NCBI GenBank assembly: GCA_024279425.1
Contig: JAJRRO010000100.1
Coordinates: 1-64,000, forward strand
Direction of reading: 5' to 3'
DNA: 64,000 nt
DNA from: Bacteroidota bacterium
GTDB lineage: Bacteria > Bacteroidota > Bacteroidia > Flavobacteriales > Flavobacteriaceae
The notes under the pieces are model-generated. The model saw only the letters and a list, made by a program, of their open reading frames with translations, had not been told where the DNA came from and searched no databases. Shown here in pieces: positions 8,048 to 15,506 of the stretch; position 1 is the first letter of the stretch; the number at the start of each line of letters is the position of its first letter. The position numbers and the translations under genes were made by a program.

Positions 8048-8563
8048 TTAATCAGCAATAGGTTCATTTGATTTTGAATGCCCCATGGGGTAAGGCATAT
8101 ATCCAGTGAATCCGGCAATTTTCCATTTTCCGTTTATTCTTCGACATCTATAAAGAGTCTGCCAATTGAGGTGTTCTTGATTTCCATTCTTTTTGGTAAT
8201 AATACCATCGAATTTTTTATGAACCAAGGCACTTTTATCCTTCATTTCAATATCTATTAATGTAATTACATCATAGATCACTTGTTCGCTATCTCCTACT
8301 AATTCCGTTTTAGCAAAATCTGCTGCCTGTTCTAACCAAACTGTTTTGTATTCTTTTAAAGAGGGAAAACTCATTCGCCAAGAATCCGGATTGTCCATTC
8401 CACGAGCATCAATGCCCATGAAATTTTCTTCTATGAAATCGCCCTGCACCATCTCCCAATCTGCACTACAAAAGGCGATCACATCTCTTTTTACCAGCAT
8501 TTCCCATATTTGATATCGATCCTTATCCATTGGAAAAGGATTCTTGTAAAGGTCTTCTTTCAT
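8048..8563 (-). CDS. NTF2-like / SnoaL-like protein
   Basis: A 171-residue cytoplasmic protein with the cone-shaped NTF2-like pattern: an N-terminal helix with WEMLVKRDVIAFCSADWEM, a middle beta-rich part, and a closing strand RRINGKWKIAGFTGYMPYP. The fold serves as isomerase, dehydratase or ligand-binding subunit. Nothing in the sequence fixes which. It lies three bases from the enolase-superfamily gene and 33 bases from the creatininase gene, so it is clearly part of the same transcript and probably handles an intermediate of the same pathway. Confidence 0.7.
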   Translation of the reverse strand: MKEDLYKNPFPMDKDRYQIWEMLVKRDVIAFCSADWEMVQGDFIEENFMGIDARGMDNPDSWRMSFPSLKEYKTVWLEQAADFAKTELVGDSEQVIYDVITLIDIEMKDKSALVHKKFDGIITKKNGNQEHLNWQTLYRCRRINGKWKIAGFTGYMPYPMGHSKSNEPIAD

Positions 8564-8566
8564 AAT

Positions 8567-9697
8567 TTAATGGTATTCTTTTTTTGAAATTAAAAACTGA
8601 TTAATTGCATCTTCATCGGGTTCTACGCCTAAGCCCAATCCCTTTGGTAAACAGACAAAAGGTGGTTCAAACTGCAAAGGTTCTTTTAATAAATCATGTA
8701 CGCGAATTGTTCGACCGAAAATATCACTCGGCCAAATACACGATTCAGAAGCCGCCGCTGCATGAACATACATGGCTTCTAAAATCCCTAAATCTACTTC
8801 TGACCCGTGCCAACATGGCACTCCTGCGGCGGTTGCAATATGACCCATTCGTTGAAAATTAGCCAACCCGCCGTTAAAATTAAATCCGTCTACTGATTTC
8901 TGTTGAATTGCTTGAACAACATCTTTAATACGCTGTCCATGAAGAATATATGGCAATGACACATGTAACACAATTGGAATGGACGAATATTGACGAAGTG
9001 CCGTGAATTCATTGAGTTTCCAACGCGGTAGCGGATCTTCTAAACACAAAACATTACCTATCTCCTCCAAAGCATGAAGTCTTTTTCTAACTTCGCCCGG
9101 ATAAAGCCACCGTTCATTAGGATCTAAAATCACCTGCATTTGAGGTGCTACATCTTTAATATTTGAACACCAGCCAACGACATCATCTGACAAATCTGTC
9201 TTAAACTTGATACAGTCATATCCTAAATCCGAGTATTTTTTTGCTAGATCTCCAATTTCATCCAATCTCCTATGACTGGACCACGCGCCAACTTTAACCT
9301 TTTCTCTAACCGTACCTCCTAATAAATCCACCACTCTCATTTTATGAGCCTTGGCATAAGCATCATAAATTGCACATTCAAATCCATCGTATTCTCTGCA
9401 AAATACAAAAGGTAGTTTTTGAAGGGATAAATCTCGAATATCTTTTTTCAACAGAACCTGAATAATATCTTTAACCACTTTCCAATTGTGATCTCGATAG
9501 AGTTCTCCCCAACCGATAATGCCGTTACTCAATTCCATTTTCAGAATTATTTTAGGCAATTCATCAAATTGTACAGACCAGCCTTTGCTAGCTCCATTAG
9601 GTAATTTGTGAAGCGGCTTATCAATTCCTTTACTTTCTACCACTCCCTGATGGGTGGGAACAATTACTTCGAAACAGGTAATAGATTTTATAATCAT
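8567..9697 (-). CDS. Mandelate racemase / muconate lactonizing enzyme (enolase superfamily)
   Basis: A 376-residue enzyme with the N-terminal capping domain and a TIM barrel. Active-site features are visible: K164-F-K166 as the general base pair, D192-P-N as the first metal ligand, E220-D-P as the second, and H297-G-S-E300 near the barrel end, as in the mandelate racemase subgroup. Such enzymes mostly dehydrate or epimerise sugar acids. A third acidic ligand is expected near 245, but the sequence there is VLHVSLPY, so either the ligand has moved or activity differs. It lies between the SDR and NTF2-like genes with gaps under ten bases. Confidence 0.85.
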   Translation of the reverse strand: MIIKSITCFEVIVPTHQGVVESKGIDKPLHKLPNGASKGWSVQFDELPKIILKMELSNGIIGWGELYRDHNWKVVKDIIQVLLKKDIRDLSLQKLPFVFCREYDGFECAIYDAYAKAHKMRVVDLLGGTVREKVKVGAWSSHRRLDEIGDLAKKYSDLGYDCIKFKTDLSDDVVGWCSNIKDVAPQMQVILDPNERWLYPGEVRKRLHALEEIGNVLCLEDPLPRWKLNEFTALRQYSSIPIVLHVSLPYILHGQRIKDVVQAIQQKSVDGFNFNGGLANFQRMGHIATAAGVPCWHGSEVDLGILEAMYVHAAAASESCIWPSDIFGRTIRVHDLLKEPLQFEPPFVCLPKGLGLGVEPDEDAINQFLISKKEYH

Positions 9698-9705
9698 AAT
9701 ATGTT

Positions 9706-10503
9706 TTATCTTTCTTTATAAGTGGTAAATTCCCGGTTACATAACATAATTGTTTTTCCAGCGTCAACGTAGATTACCTGTCCAGTAATTGATCTACTTA
9801 ATTCAGATAACAAAAATGCAACTGTATTTCCACAGTCTATGGGTTGTATTAAATGATTAAGTGCTTGCTGGTTTTCAATAAAATCTTCTTCATACTTTTC
9901 CGGATCGGAAGTAAAAGCCTTAAACAATTCATAATTTTGTTCAGCATGTACCAAACCCGGACCAATGGCGTTACTACGAATACCATAGCCTCCTAATTCA
10001 TATGCCATTGCTTTTGTAAATCCTTCAATAGCAGATTTTGTACTTGCATAAATAGAATAGTTGGGTTGAGATGCAAAACCATGAATAGATGATATATTGA
10101 CAATATTACCCTTTATTTTATTATCTAATAATTGTTTGACAAAATATTTTGTCACCAGCCATGTGCCTCTGATATTCACTCCATACGTTCGATCAAATTC
10201 CGATTCTTCAACTTCATGCACAGGCTTGGCTAAGCCCACTCCAGCATTGTTTACCAGACCATTAATGTTGCCAGCTTTTTCCTTAATTTCGGAAAACATT
10301 TTTTCCACTTCTTCTGCACTACGAAGATCTGCCTGAACCGGAATCGCTTTTTTATATAGTTTAGACGCTTCGACTGCTTTTTCTATAGTGAGTTCGTTAA
10401 TAATAAGTGTTGCACCAAAATTATCCAATGCCTGACAAACACCGGCACCAACTCCACCTCCACCTCCACCGGTAACCAATACTTTTAAATGACTTAAATC
10501 CAT
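9706..10503 (-). CDS. SDR family oxidoreductase
   Basis: A 265-residue short-chain dehydrogenase. The glycine-rich cofactor loop is unusually long (TGGGGGGVGAGV at 11-22 instead of TGxxxGIG). NNAGVG, the catalytic Ser in NISSIHG, and the Y-x-x-x-K pair in YASTKSA follow in order, and the C-terminus has the usual GQVIYVDAG. It is the first gene of the operon and probably performs the initial oxidation of a sugar or sugar acid, feeding the enolase-superfamily enzyme. Substrate unknown. The transposase remnant begins 15 bases upstream of its start, so native promoter sequence may have been replaced. Confidence 0.85.
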   Translation of the reverse strand: MDLSHLKVLVTGGGGGGVGAGVCQALDNFGATLIINELTIEKAVEASKLYKKAIPVQADLRSAEEVEKMFSEIKEKAGNINGLVNNAGVGLAKPVHEVEESEFDRTYGVNIRGTWLVTKYFVKQLLDNKIKGNIVNISSIHGFASQPNYSIYASTKSAIEGFTKAMAYELGGYGIRSNAIGPGLVHAEQNYELFKAFTSDPEKYEEDFIENQQALNHLIQPIDCGNTVAFLLSELSRSITGQVIYVDAGKTIMLCNREFTTYKER

Positions 10504-10517
10504 ATTGTTTATGTTAA

Positions 10518-11412
10518 TTAATAAAATAATTTTTGTATATCCGTTAAATGGCCATTCGCTGTAACGCTTGCTGTTACGAACCTATCGAAAATTCTTTCAC
10601 CAAAGTACCTTCTATTGAGCTTATAAATGAACTCATTTAGATAAAGTTGTAGATATTTGGCTTTTATCTTGTGATATGTTCCCACAAAATTCCGCTTTGC
10701 ATGGTTTTTATAGCAATATATACCCATTTTAAGGTCTCTTTTGTTGTTTGTCCGTTTGACTTTTCGTTGATATGTATCCACATAATCGGCAATGTTCACA
10801 TAGGATGTGCTCTTATCGGTAAAAACTATGGAATCACCATTATCTATTGCTCCCTGTAGTGTTTGATCAGTTCCTTCCATTTTATGATCCGTAAGAACCT
10901 TCGCTTTGAAGTACCTGGCCTGACGTTCTACTTTTCCTGTATCCATGTCCTTCAAAATAGTGCTCTCTGCCATTATCATCACATTGGATTTTGTCTTACT
11001 GCCACGTCCTGCCTTCTGTGTTTTGTGTTTATGGGCAGATGCCTCTATCATGCCCTCAAAGGTATAGCGGTCGCCCCGCTGTCTCATCGCCTTGCGAAGC
11101 TTATGGGCCATGGCCCAGACTGGCTCATACCGCTTCAATCCAAGTTGACTGGATCTCCTTACTGGAAAAACCTTTCCCGGAAAACTATTGTTTCCATAAT
11201 CCTTGGATTTCCTTCGCCAGCGTCTCAATACCGATAAAGGTATGTCCAGTTCCCTGCATATCTCCACAACGCTGCCCTAGGCATAACTCAGTTCCACTGC
11301 TTTTTGTTTAAACTCTACCGTGTAATTCCTTTTTTTCTCGTGACATTTTTCAAAGTTAATTTAAACAGCTTATATGCTCTTAACTTTATGTCCATTTAAT
11401 GTAGTAAGTCCA
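10518..11412 (-). pseudogene. Chimeric IS3 OrfA / IS1595 transposase remnant
   Basis: On the minus strand an IS3-like end at 11412 leads to an OrfA start at 11343. That frame is broken by one or more lost bases in the A-run after MSR and by a TAG where YARGS is expected (near 11279). An open frame from 11267 then encodes IS3 OrfA residues (EICRELDIPLSVLRRWRRKS), switching near residue 35 to IS1595-type transposase sequence (LGLKRYEPVWAMAHKLRKAM, then GRGSKTKSNVM). The DDE domain is incomplete: the segment between EGMIEA and GRGSKT is shortened, and the stretch LKMGIYCYKN reads as LKWVYIAIK in another frame. One element has inserted in or recombined with another and both have decayed. Confidence 0.7.
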
Positions 11413-11707
11413 AAGTGCAGCTAATGCAGTCAATGCACATAAACATTCCATAAGCAATGCATGTTTGGGCTATAATAAAACCTGTAATGGCTATTATTGG
11501 AGTTATTCATTAACTGAACCTTACATTATTCCAAAGGATTTAAGAAGAAAGGAGGTGATGCAATTGGATTTAAGCGGTAATCTTATTGCCACGTATCAAT
11601 CTGTAGCTGAAGCATCAAAAGAATCTGGAGTGTCTAAAACCTGTATTTCACAGGTCTGCAGAGGGGAAAGGGAGTTCAGTGGAGGAGATGTTTGGAAGTA
11701 TAATTAA
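11413..11707 (+). pseudogene. NUMOD1-repeat tail of a homing-endonuclease-type protein, cut by the IS end
   Basis: The frame is open back to the IS boundary at 11412 and reads SAANAVNAHKHSISNACLGY followed by NGYYWSYS, the second half of a NUMOD1 DNA-binding module. A complete module follows: MQLDLSGNLIATYQSVAEAS, GVSKTCISQVCRGE, VWKY. NUMOD1 modules form the target-binding tails of GIY-YIG and HNH homing endonucleases. The catalytic part is missing, and the IS end lies exactly where the reading frame is cut, so the insertion or a deletion started there. An internal ATG at 11465 could give an 80-residue peptide, but I consider this a remnant. Confidence 0.65.
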
Positions 11708-11764
11708 TAACCAAATTAAAGGGCAGCAGAAATGTTGTCCTTTTTTAACCCATAAAAATCAACA

Positions 11765-12079
11765 TTAGGCAAACTCGTCCTTACCTTCTATAAGATAATG
11801 ATTGCTAATTGACCCTTCCGTTCGAGCCTTCAGATGAGTAGTGTATTCAGCATCATTCATAAAAGCAAGTGCCGCTTCTTTTGAAGGCCACTCGAGAATA
11901 ACTCGAAGACCTACGGCACTACCTTCACCTTCTACCTGCTCATGACTGGCCGTTCTCGCAAGGTACTTACCACCGTGTTTGGCAACAAGTCTTTTCGCAA
12001 CTGGAAGATAATCTGAAATCCAATCTTCATTAGTGGGGGTTACATCTAAGACGGAATAAAACGTGGTTGAATTTTCCAT
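11765..12079 (-). CDS. DUF1330 domain protein
   Basis: A 104-residue protein of the dimeric ferredoxin-like alpha/beta barrel type. Family features include an opening strand after the start, GGKYLARTASHEQVEGEG in the middle, and VILEWPSKEAALAFMNDAEY, which is the conserved DUF1330 helix. Members are small cytoplasmic proteins of unknown biochemical role. The gene stands alone, with no clear operon partner, and converges on the NUMOD1 remnant. The start is the first ATG, and its length equals the family norm. Confidence 0.8.
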   Translation of the reverse strand: MENSTTFYSVLDVTPTNEDWISDYLPVAKRLVAKHGGKYLARTASHEQVEGEGSAVGLRVILEWPSKEAALAFMNDAEYTTHLKARTEGSISNHYLIEGKDEFA

Positions 12080-12412
12080 TGTTTAAGATATTTTAGTATC
12101 AAAATCCGTAATTATTACACAAACATCGCAACAAAAACTGGTATTCTTGCAGTTAGCGACATCTAATTAATTCCATATAAGATATCAAAATTATTTTGGA
12201 TTTGAACAAGTATTGTAGTGAAATACTGATAACACTTGGTTTAGGTGACCCCGATATTTATTAATTGGTATTTACTATTATTCAATTTGTAATATGCGAA
12301 TGAAATACGTAATATTAAGGAAATGGAATAATTAACGATATACAATTCGGATACCCGATTAAGTTGGAAAGTTGACAAATGGTTGGATAGGAATAAGTTA
12401 CCTTCCTAGGTT
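12080..12412. other. Intergenic stretch, nothing recognised
   Basis: About 330 bases of AT-rich sequence upstream of the DUF1330 gene. I see no open frame with family resemblance, no RNA gene and no strong hairpin before the repeat tail that begins at 12413. Confidence 0.5.
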
Positions 12413-12560
12413 TGAGTCCAAGAGGGGGAGTGAAAAGCAAAACCGACCTAGTTAACTGGGTCTGTTTTTTTGTTTTGACCCAAAAGAGCTACTAAACATT
12501 ATTAATTCCTTGGCTATCTGTTTTAATAGCTCGCCATATAACCTAAATCTTACCTGATAG
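12413..12560. repeat. Interspersed repeat, copy B (tail module + 100-base module)
   Basis: GAGTCCAAGAGGGGGAG at 12413-12429 is the same tail as in copies A and C. It is followed by a hairpin and then, from about 12462, a roughly 100-base stretch that matches 15408-15506 with scattered substitutions (TTTTTTGTTTTGA, AAAAGAGCTACTAAAC, TTTTAATAGCTCGCC, CCTAAATCTTACCTGATA). The last stretch contains an inner inverted repeat, GCTATTAAA against TTTAATAGC. Copy B lacks the 75-base REP module. Confidence 0.65.
12445..12471 (+). terminator. Rho-independent terminator inside repeat copy B
   Basis: GACCTAGTT pairs with AACTGGGTC (one wobble), followed by TGTTTTTTTG. No gene directly upstream on the plus strand needs it, so it is probably carried by the repeat. 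Confidence 0.5.
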
Positions 12561-12830
12561 AACATGCCTGCCCAAGTGGGACCACAGAATTTAATCCAAT
12601 CTATTTGTTTAGGTTGGTTTTTTTGTTTAGACCCTATTTTACAGGGGTTGATTGCACTCTTTGTACTGTAACATTGGCATTTGCCTTTTCGTATAATTTC
12701 ATTCATGTTATAATAAAATGGATAGGCTGTTAATTTTATCGACATTTCATAAGCTACAAAAATCAATTGTACTTATACTTTACTTTTTTATGGAACGGTC
12801 AGGGATACTAAACCGTTAATAAAAAGAATC

Positions 12831-12856
12831 AAAAAACGGCTCGTGTGCCGTTTTTA
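12831..12856. terminator. Bidirectional hairpin upstream of the T9SS gene
   Basis: AAAAACGGC and GCCGTTTTT form a nine-base perfect stem around TCGTGT. A-run and T-run on either side make it a terminator in both directions. It insulates the secreted-protein gene at 12901 from the repeat to its left. Confidence 0.65.
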
Positions 12857-12900
12857 TTCTTACCTTTCGCCAGTTATAAACCCCACTAAAACAGTTATTT

Positions 12901-15159
12901 ATGAAATTAAAAATTACTCTATTATTTTTCGCTCAACTCCTTTTTTTTCAGGAAATAAGTGCCCAGTGCACTGGAGCGGATTTTGAAGAAAAAAATGGTA
13001 TCGCCATTTTGGAAATGGAAGCTAAAACAGCCGGAAGCTGGCGTATTGAATCAAGTTCTGGAGCTTCTGCTGGAAAAACTTTAGCTTACAGAGGTAATAA
13101 TTCCTTTAGCGCACCGGGTAGTTCGGTGGTTACCTATAGCATTAAAATTAATTCACCTGGTACTTATCGGTTCATTTGGCGAAACAAGATTGGTGTTATT
13201 GCAAGTCACAATGCGGCCACTGAGCATAATGATTCTTGGTTAAAAATCAACGCTTCGAATTTTTACGGTCAGCAAGGGTCTAGCAGAATTTATCCAGGAG
13301 GTTCTGGGAAGTTTCCTGTGCCCAATGGTGCTTCGTCAGGAGGGTATTTTAAAATTTATACCAATAATATAAACTGGAGCTGGTCAACATGGACCAGTGA
13401 CAATGATGGTCATTTTGTATATGCCCAATTTAATTCGGCAGGAGTATATACCATACAAGTTTCGGGAAGATCTAATGGACACTTTGTGGATAGAATGGTG
13501 CTGTACAAAGAAGCTAGTTATTCTTTATCCCAAGCTCAAAATTTATCTCTTTCGCAAACAAATTGTAGTGGCGGTTCAACTACCCCACCCCCACCTCCAC
13601 CAACGTCGGATAATATAGCTCCTACAGTATCTTTTACAAGTTTATCGGAAGGGCAATCATTTGCAGTGGGCAGCACAATTTCTGTTGGTGTTTCTGCCAA
13701 CGACTCCGATGGGAGCATCGTTAAGCATCAGATCTATGTGAACAACAGTTTGGTAGATACAGATGGTTCAGGTTATACACCACATAAAATAACGAATACC
13801 ACAGTAGGAAACTATGCAATCAAAGTAGTGGCGACCGATAATGAAGGTGCAACGGCAACGGCTATCGTAAATGTTGTCGTCGGTGACGGTGGTTCAACAA
13901 CGCCCCCGCCCCCACCAACGTCGGGTAATACAGCTCCTTCAGTATCCTTTTCAAATTTGTCTGAAGGGCAATCATTTGCAGTGGGTAGCACAATTTCAGT
14001 TGGTGTTTCTGCCAGTGACCCAGGAGGAAGCGTCGTCAAGCACCAGATATTTGTGAACAATGTTTTGGTCGATACAGACGGTTCAGGCTATACGCCACAT
14101 AAAATTACCAATGTCACGACAGGAAACTATGCAATCAAAGTAGTGGTGACCGATAATGAGGGTGCAACGGCAACGGCTACCGTAAATGTTGTCGTCGGTG
14201 ATGGCGGTTCAACGACACCTCCACCAACATCGGGTAATACAGCTCCATTGGTATCCTTTACAAATTTATCGGAAGGGCAATCATTTGAGGTTGGAAGCAC
14301 AATTTCTGTTGGTGTTTCAGCCAACGATTCTGATGGGAGCATCGTTAAACATCAAATCTATGTAAACAATAGTTTGGTAGATACGGACGGTTCAGGTTAT
14401 ACGCCACATAAAATAACGAATACCACAGTAGGAAACTATGCGATCAAAGTAGTGGCGACCGATAATGAAGGTGCAACGGCAATGGCTATCGTAAATGTTG
14501 TAGTCGGTGATGGTGGTTCAACAACACCCCCGCCCCCATCCGATACCGCGGTTAGTTTTACATTGGTCAATTCACTAACCAATGGTAATATTACATTAAT
14601 CTCCAATGGAAGCACTATAACTGCAAATTCGAATGTAAATATTAATGCGACTACTTCACTTAATGCTAAAAGTATGATTTTAACACTTTCTGGGGCGTCA
14701 AATGCTTCCAGAGTTGAAAATTTTGCTCCTTACGCTCTTTTTGGAGATGTTAGTGGTAATTACCTAAGCGGTTTTTTAAACAATGGATCTCATACTTTAA
14801 AAGCGGATGTATTTTCAGGATCGAATGGCACGGGTAGTATGATAGGTACAACGTCTGTTAATTTTACCGTTGGCGGCAGTAATGCCAGTAAGACTTCTGT
14901 AGTATATGCCTATCCTAATCCGGTATTATCAGATGGGAAGGTTACGGTTAAATTGCCTGCCGGTGCCTCAGATGATATCTTATATTCAGTTACGAATAGT
15001 TCCGGTATCCAAGTGGAAAAGGGTAAAGTCATAGTAGGCAAATCGCAGGATTCTGCTGATTTACAACTATCGAAAGTCGGTAATCAGGTACCAGGTGTTT
15101 ATTATTTGATATTACAATCGAATAAAGGGATATATTCAATACCATTGGTAAAGGAATAG
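12901..15159 (+). CDS. T9SS-secreted modular protein with three Ig-like repeats
   Basis: A 752-residue secreted protein. A signal peptide ends near residue 21 (EISAQC). Residues 22-205 form a beta-rich module resembling carbohydrate-binding jelly rolls (EMEAKTAGSW near the start, VDRMVLYKE at the end). Three Ig-like repeats of about 100 residues begin near 239, 343 and 446, each with VSFTxLSEGQSFxVGSTISV and ATDNEGATA cores, joined by GGSTTPPPPP linkers. A further beta module at 545-660 precedes the C-terminal type IX sorting domain (YAYPNPVLSDGKVTV, then GVYYLILQS). No catalytic domain is visible, so it is likely an adhesin or polysaccharide-binding surface protein. Confidence 0.85.
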   Translation: MKLKITLLFFAQLLFFQEISAQCTGADFEEKNGIAILEMEAKTAGSWRIESSSGASAGKTLAYRGNNSFSAPGSSVVTYSIKINSPGTYRFIWRNKIGVIASHNAATEHNDSWLKINASNFYGQQGSSRIYPGGSGKFPVPNGASSGGYFKIYTNNINWSWSTWTSDNDGHFVYAQFNSAGVYTIQVSGRSNGHFVDRMVLYKEASYSLSQAQNLSLSQTNCSGGSTTPPPPPPTSDNIAPTVSFTSLSEGQSFAVGSTISVGVSANDSDGSIVKHQIYVNNSLVDTDGSGYTPHKITNTTVGNYAIKVVATDNEGATATAIVNVVVGDGGSTTPPPPPTSGNTAPSVSFSNLSEGQSFAVGSTISVGVSASDPGGSVVKHQIFVNNVLVDTDGSGYTPHKITNVTTGNYAIKVVVTDNEGATATATVNVVVGDGGSTTPPPTSGNTAPLVSFTNLSEGQSFEVGSTISVGVSANDSDGSIVKHQIYVNNSLVDTDGSGYTPHKITNTTVGNYAIKVVATDNEGATAMAIVNVVVGDGGSTTPPPPSDTAVSFTLVNSLTNGNITLISNGSTITANSNVNINATTSLNAKSMILTLSGASNASRVENFAPYALFGDVSGNYLSGFLNNGSHTLKADVFSGSNGTGSMIGTTSVNFTVGGSNASKTSVVYAYPNPVLSDGKVTVKLPAGASDDILYSVTNSSGIQVEKGKVIVGKSQDSADLQLSKVGNQVPGVYYLILQSNKGIYSIPLVKE
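13570..14520 (+). repeat. Three tandem Ig-repeat coding units
   Basis: Units of about 310-320 bases start near 13570, 13890 and 14208. Units 1 and 3 are much closer to each other than either is to unit 2: they share VSANDSDGSIVKHQIYVNNS and the TNTTVGNYAIKVVATDNEG stretch with only silent or single changes. That pattern indicates recent duplication or gene conversion. Confidence 0.8.
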
Positions 15160-15240
15160 GGTTATACTGTTTTGTTATGTCCAGGTTTCATGAGTGCTTA
15201 CAAGTTTTCATAAGTACTGCAGACAAGATACCCTAGAGGG

Positions 15241-15376
15241 GGATAAAAAGAAAAAGAGTTGCACGAAAGTGTGGCTCTTTTTCTTTTTCCACTCTTGTTG
15301 CGAGAAGTTTATCCTGAGCATTTCGACTTCGCTCAATACAGGCTTCGTCGAAGGGAGTCCAAGAGGGGGAGCATAA
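15241..15376. repeat. Interspersed repeat, copy C (hairpin + REP module + tail)
   Basis: Nearly identical to copy A at 5421-5546. The hairpin AAAAAGAAAAAGAGTTGCAC against GTGTGGCTCTTTTTCTTTTT (15245-15288, several G-U pairs in the plus-strand RNA) serves as terminator of the secreted-protein gene. The REP module and GAGTCCAAGAGGGGGAGC tail follow. Confidence 0.75.
15245..15289 (+). terminator. Terminator of the T9SS-secreted protein gene
   Basis: A long hairpin with a GAAA loop and a stem of about 20 pairs, flanked by A- and T-rich runs. It starts 86 bases after the stop codon at 15159. It is the first module of repeat copy C. Confidence 0.6.
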
Positions 15377-15399
15377 ATGGAAATCCAACTTATGAAAAT

Positions 15400-15506
15400 A
15401 GATCGGATTTTTTGTTTTGAGCCAAAAAAGCTATTAAACATTTTTAATTCTTTAGCTACCTCTTTTAATAGCTCGCCTTACAACCTAAATCCTACCTGAT
15501 AGTGCA
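15400..15506. repeat. Interspersed repeat, copy C second module
   Basis: This stretch matches copy B at 12462-12560 and contains the inverted pair GCTATTAAA / TTTAATAGC. Its right end overlaps the last seven codons and the stop of the minus-strand TIM-barrel gene (ALSGRI, TAG at 15485), so the repeat now supplies the gene's C-terminus or was captured from it. Confidence 0.6.

Noticed and set aside
10863-11311. Two plus-strand open frames over the transposase remnant
   Set aside because: They lie antisense to recognisable transposase sequence and have no coherent protein features.
12452-12766. 104-codon open frame on the minus strand
   Set aside because: It overlaps interspersed repeat copy B and a terminator, its product shows GSKQKN twice as a translated repeat, and no family resemblance is seen.
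13570-14520. Regular repeats that might suggest a CRISPR array
   Set aside because: Units of about 310 bases are coding Ig-like domains with Pro-rich linkers; there are no short repeats with unique spacers anywhere in the window.
15208-15441. 77-codon open frame on the minus strand
   Set aside because: It is the translation of repeat copy C (hairpin, REP module and junction), not a gene.
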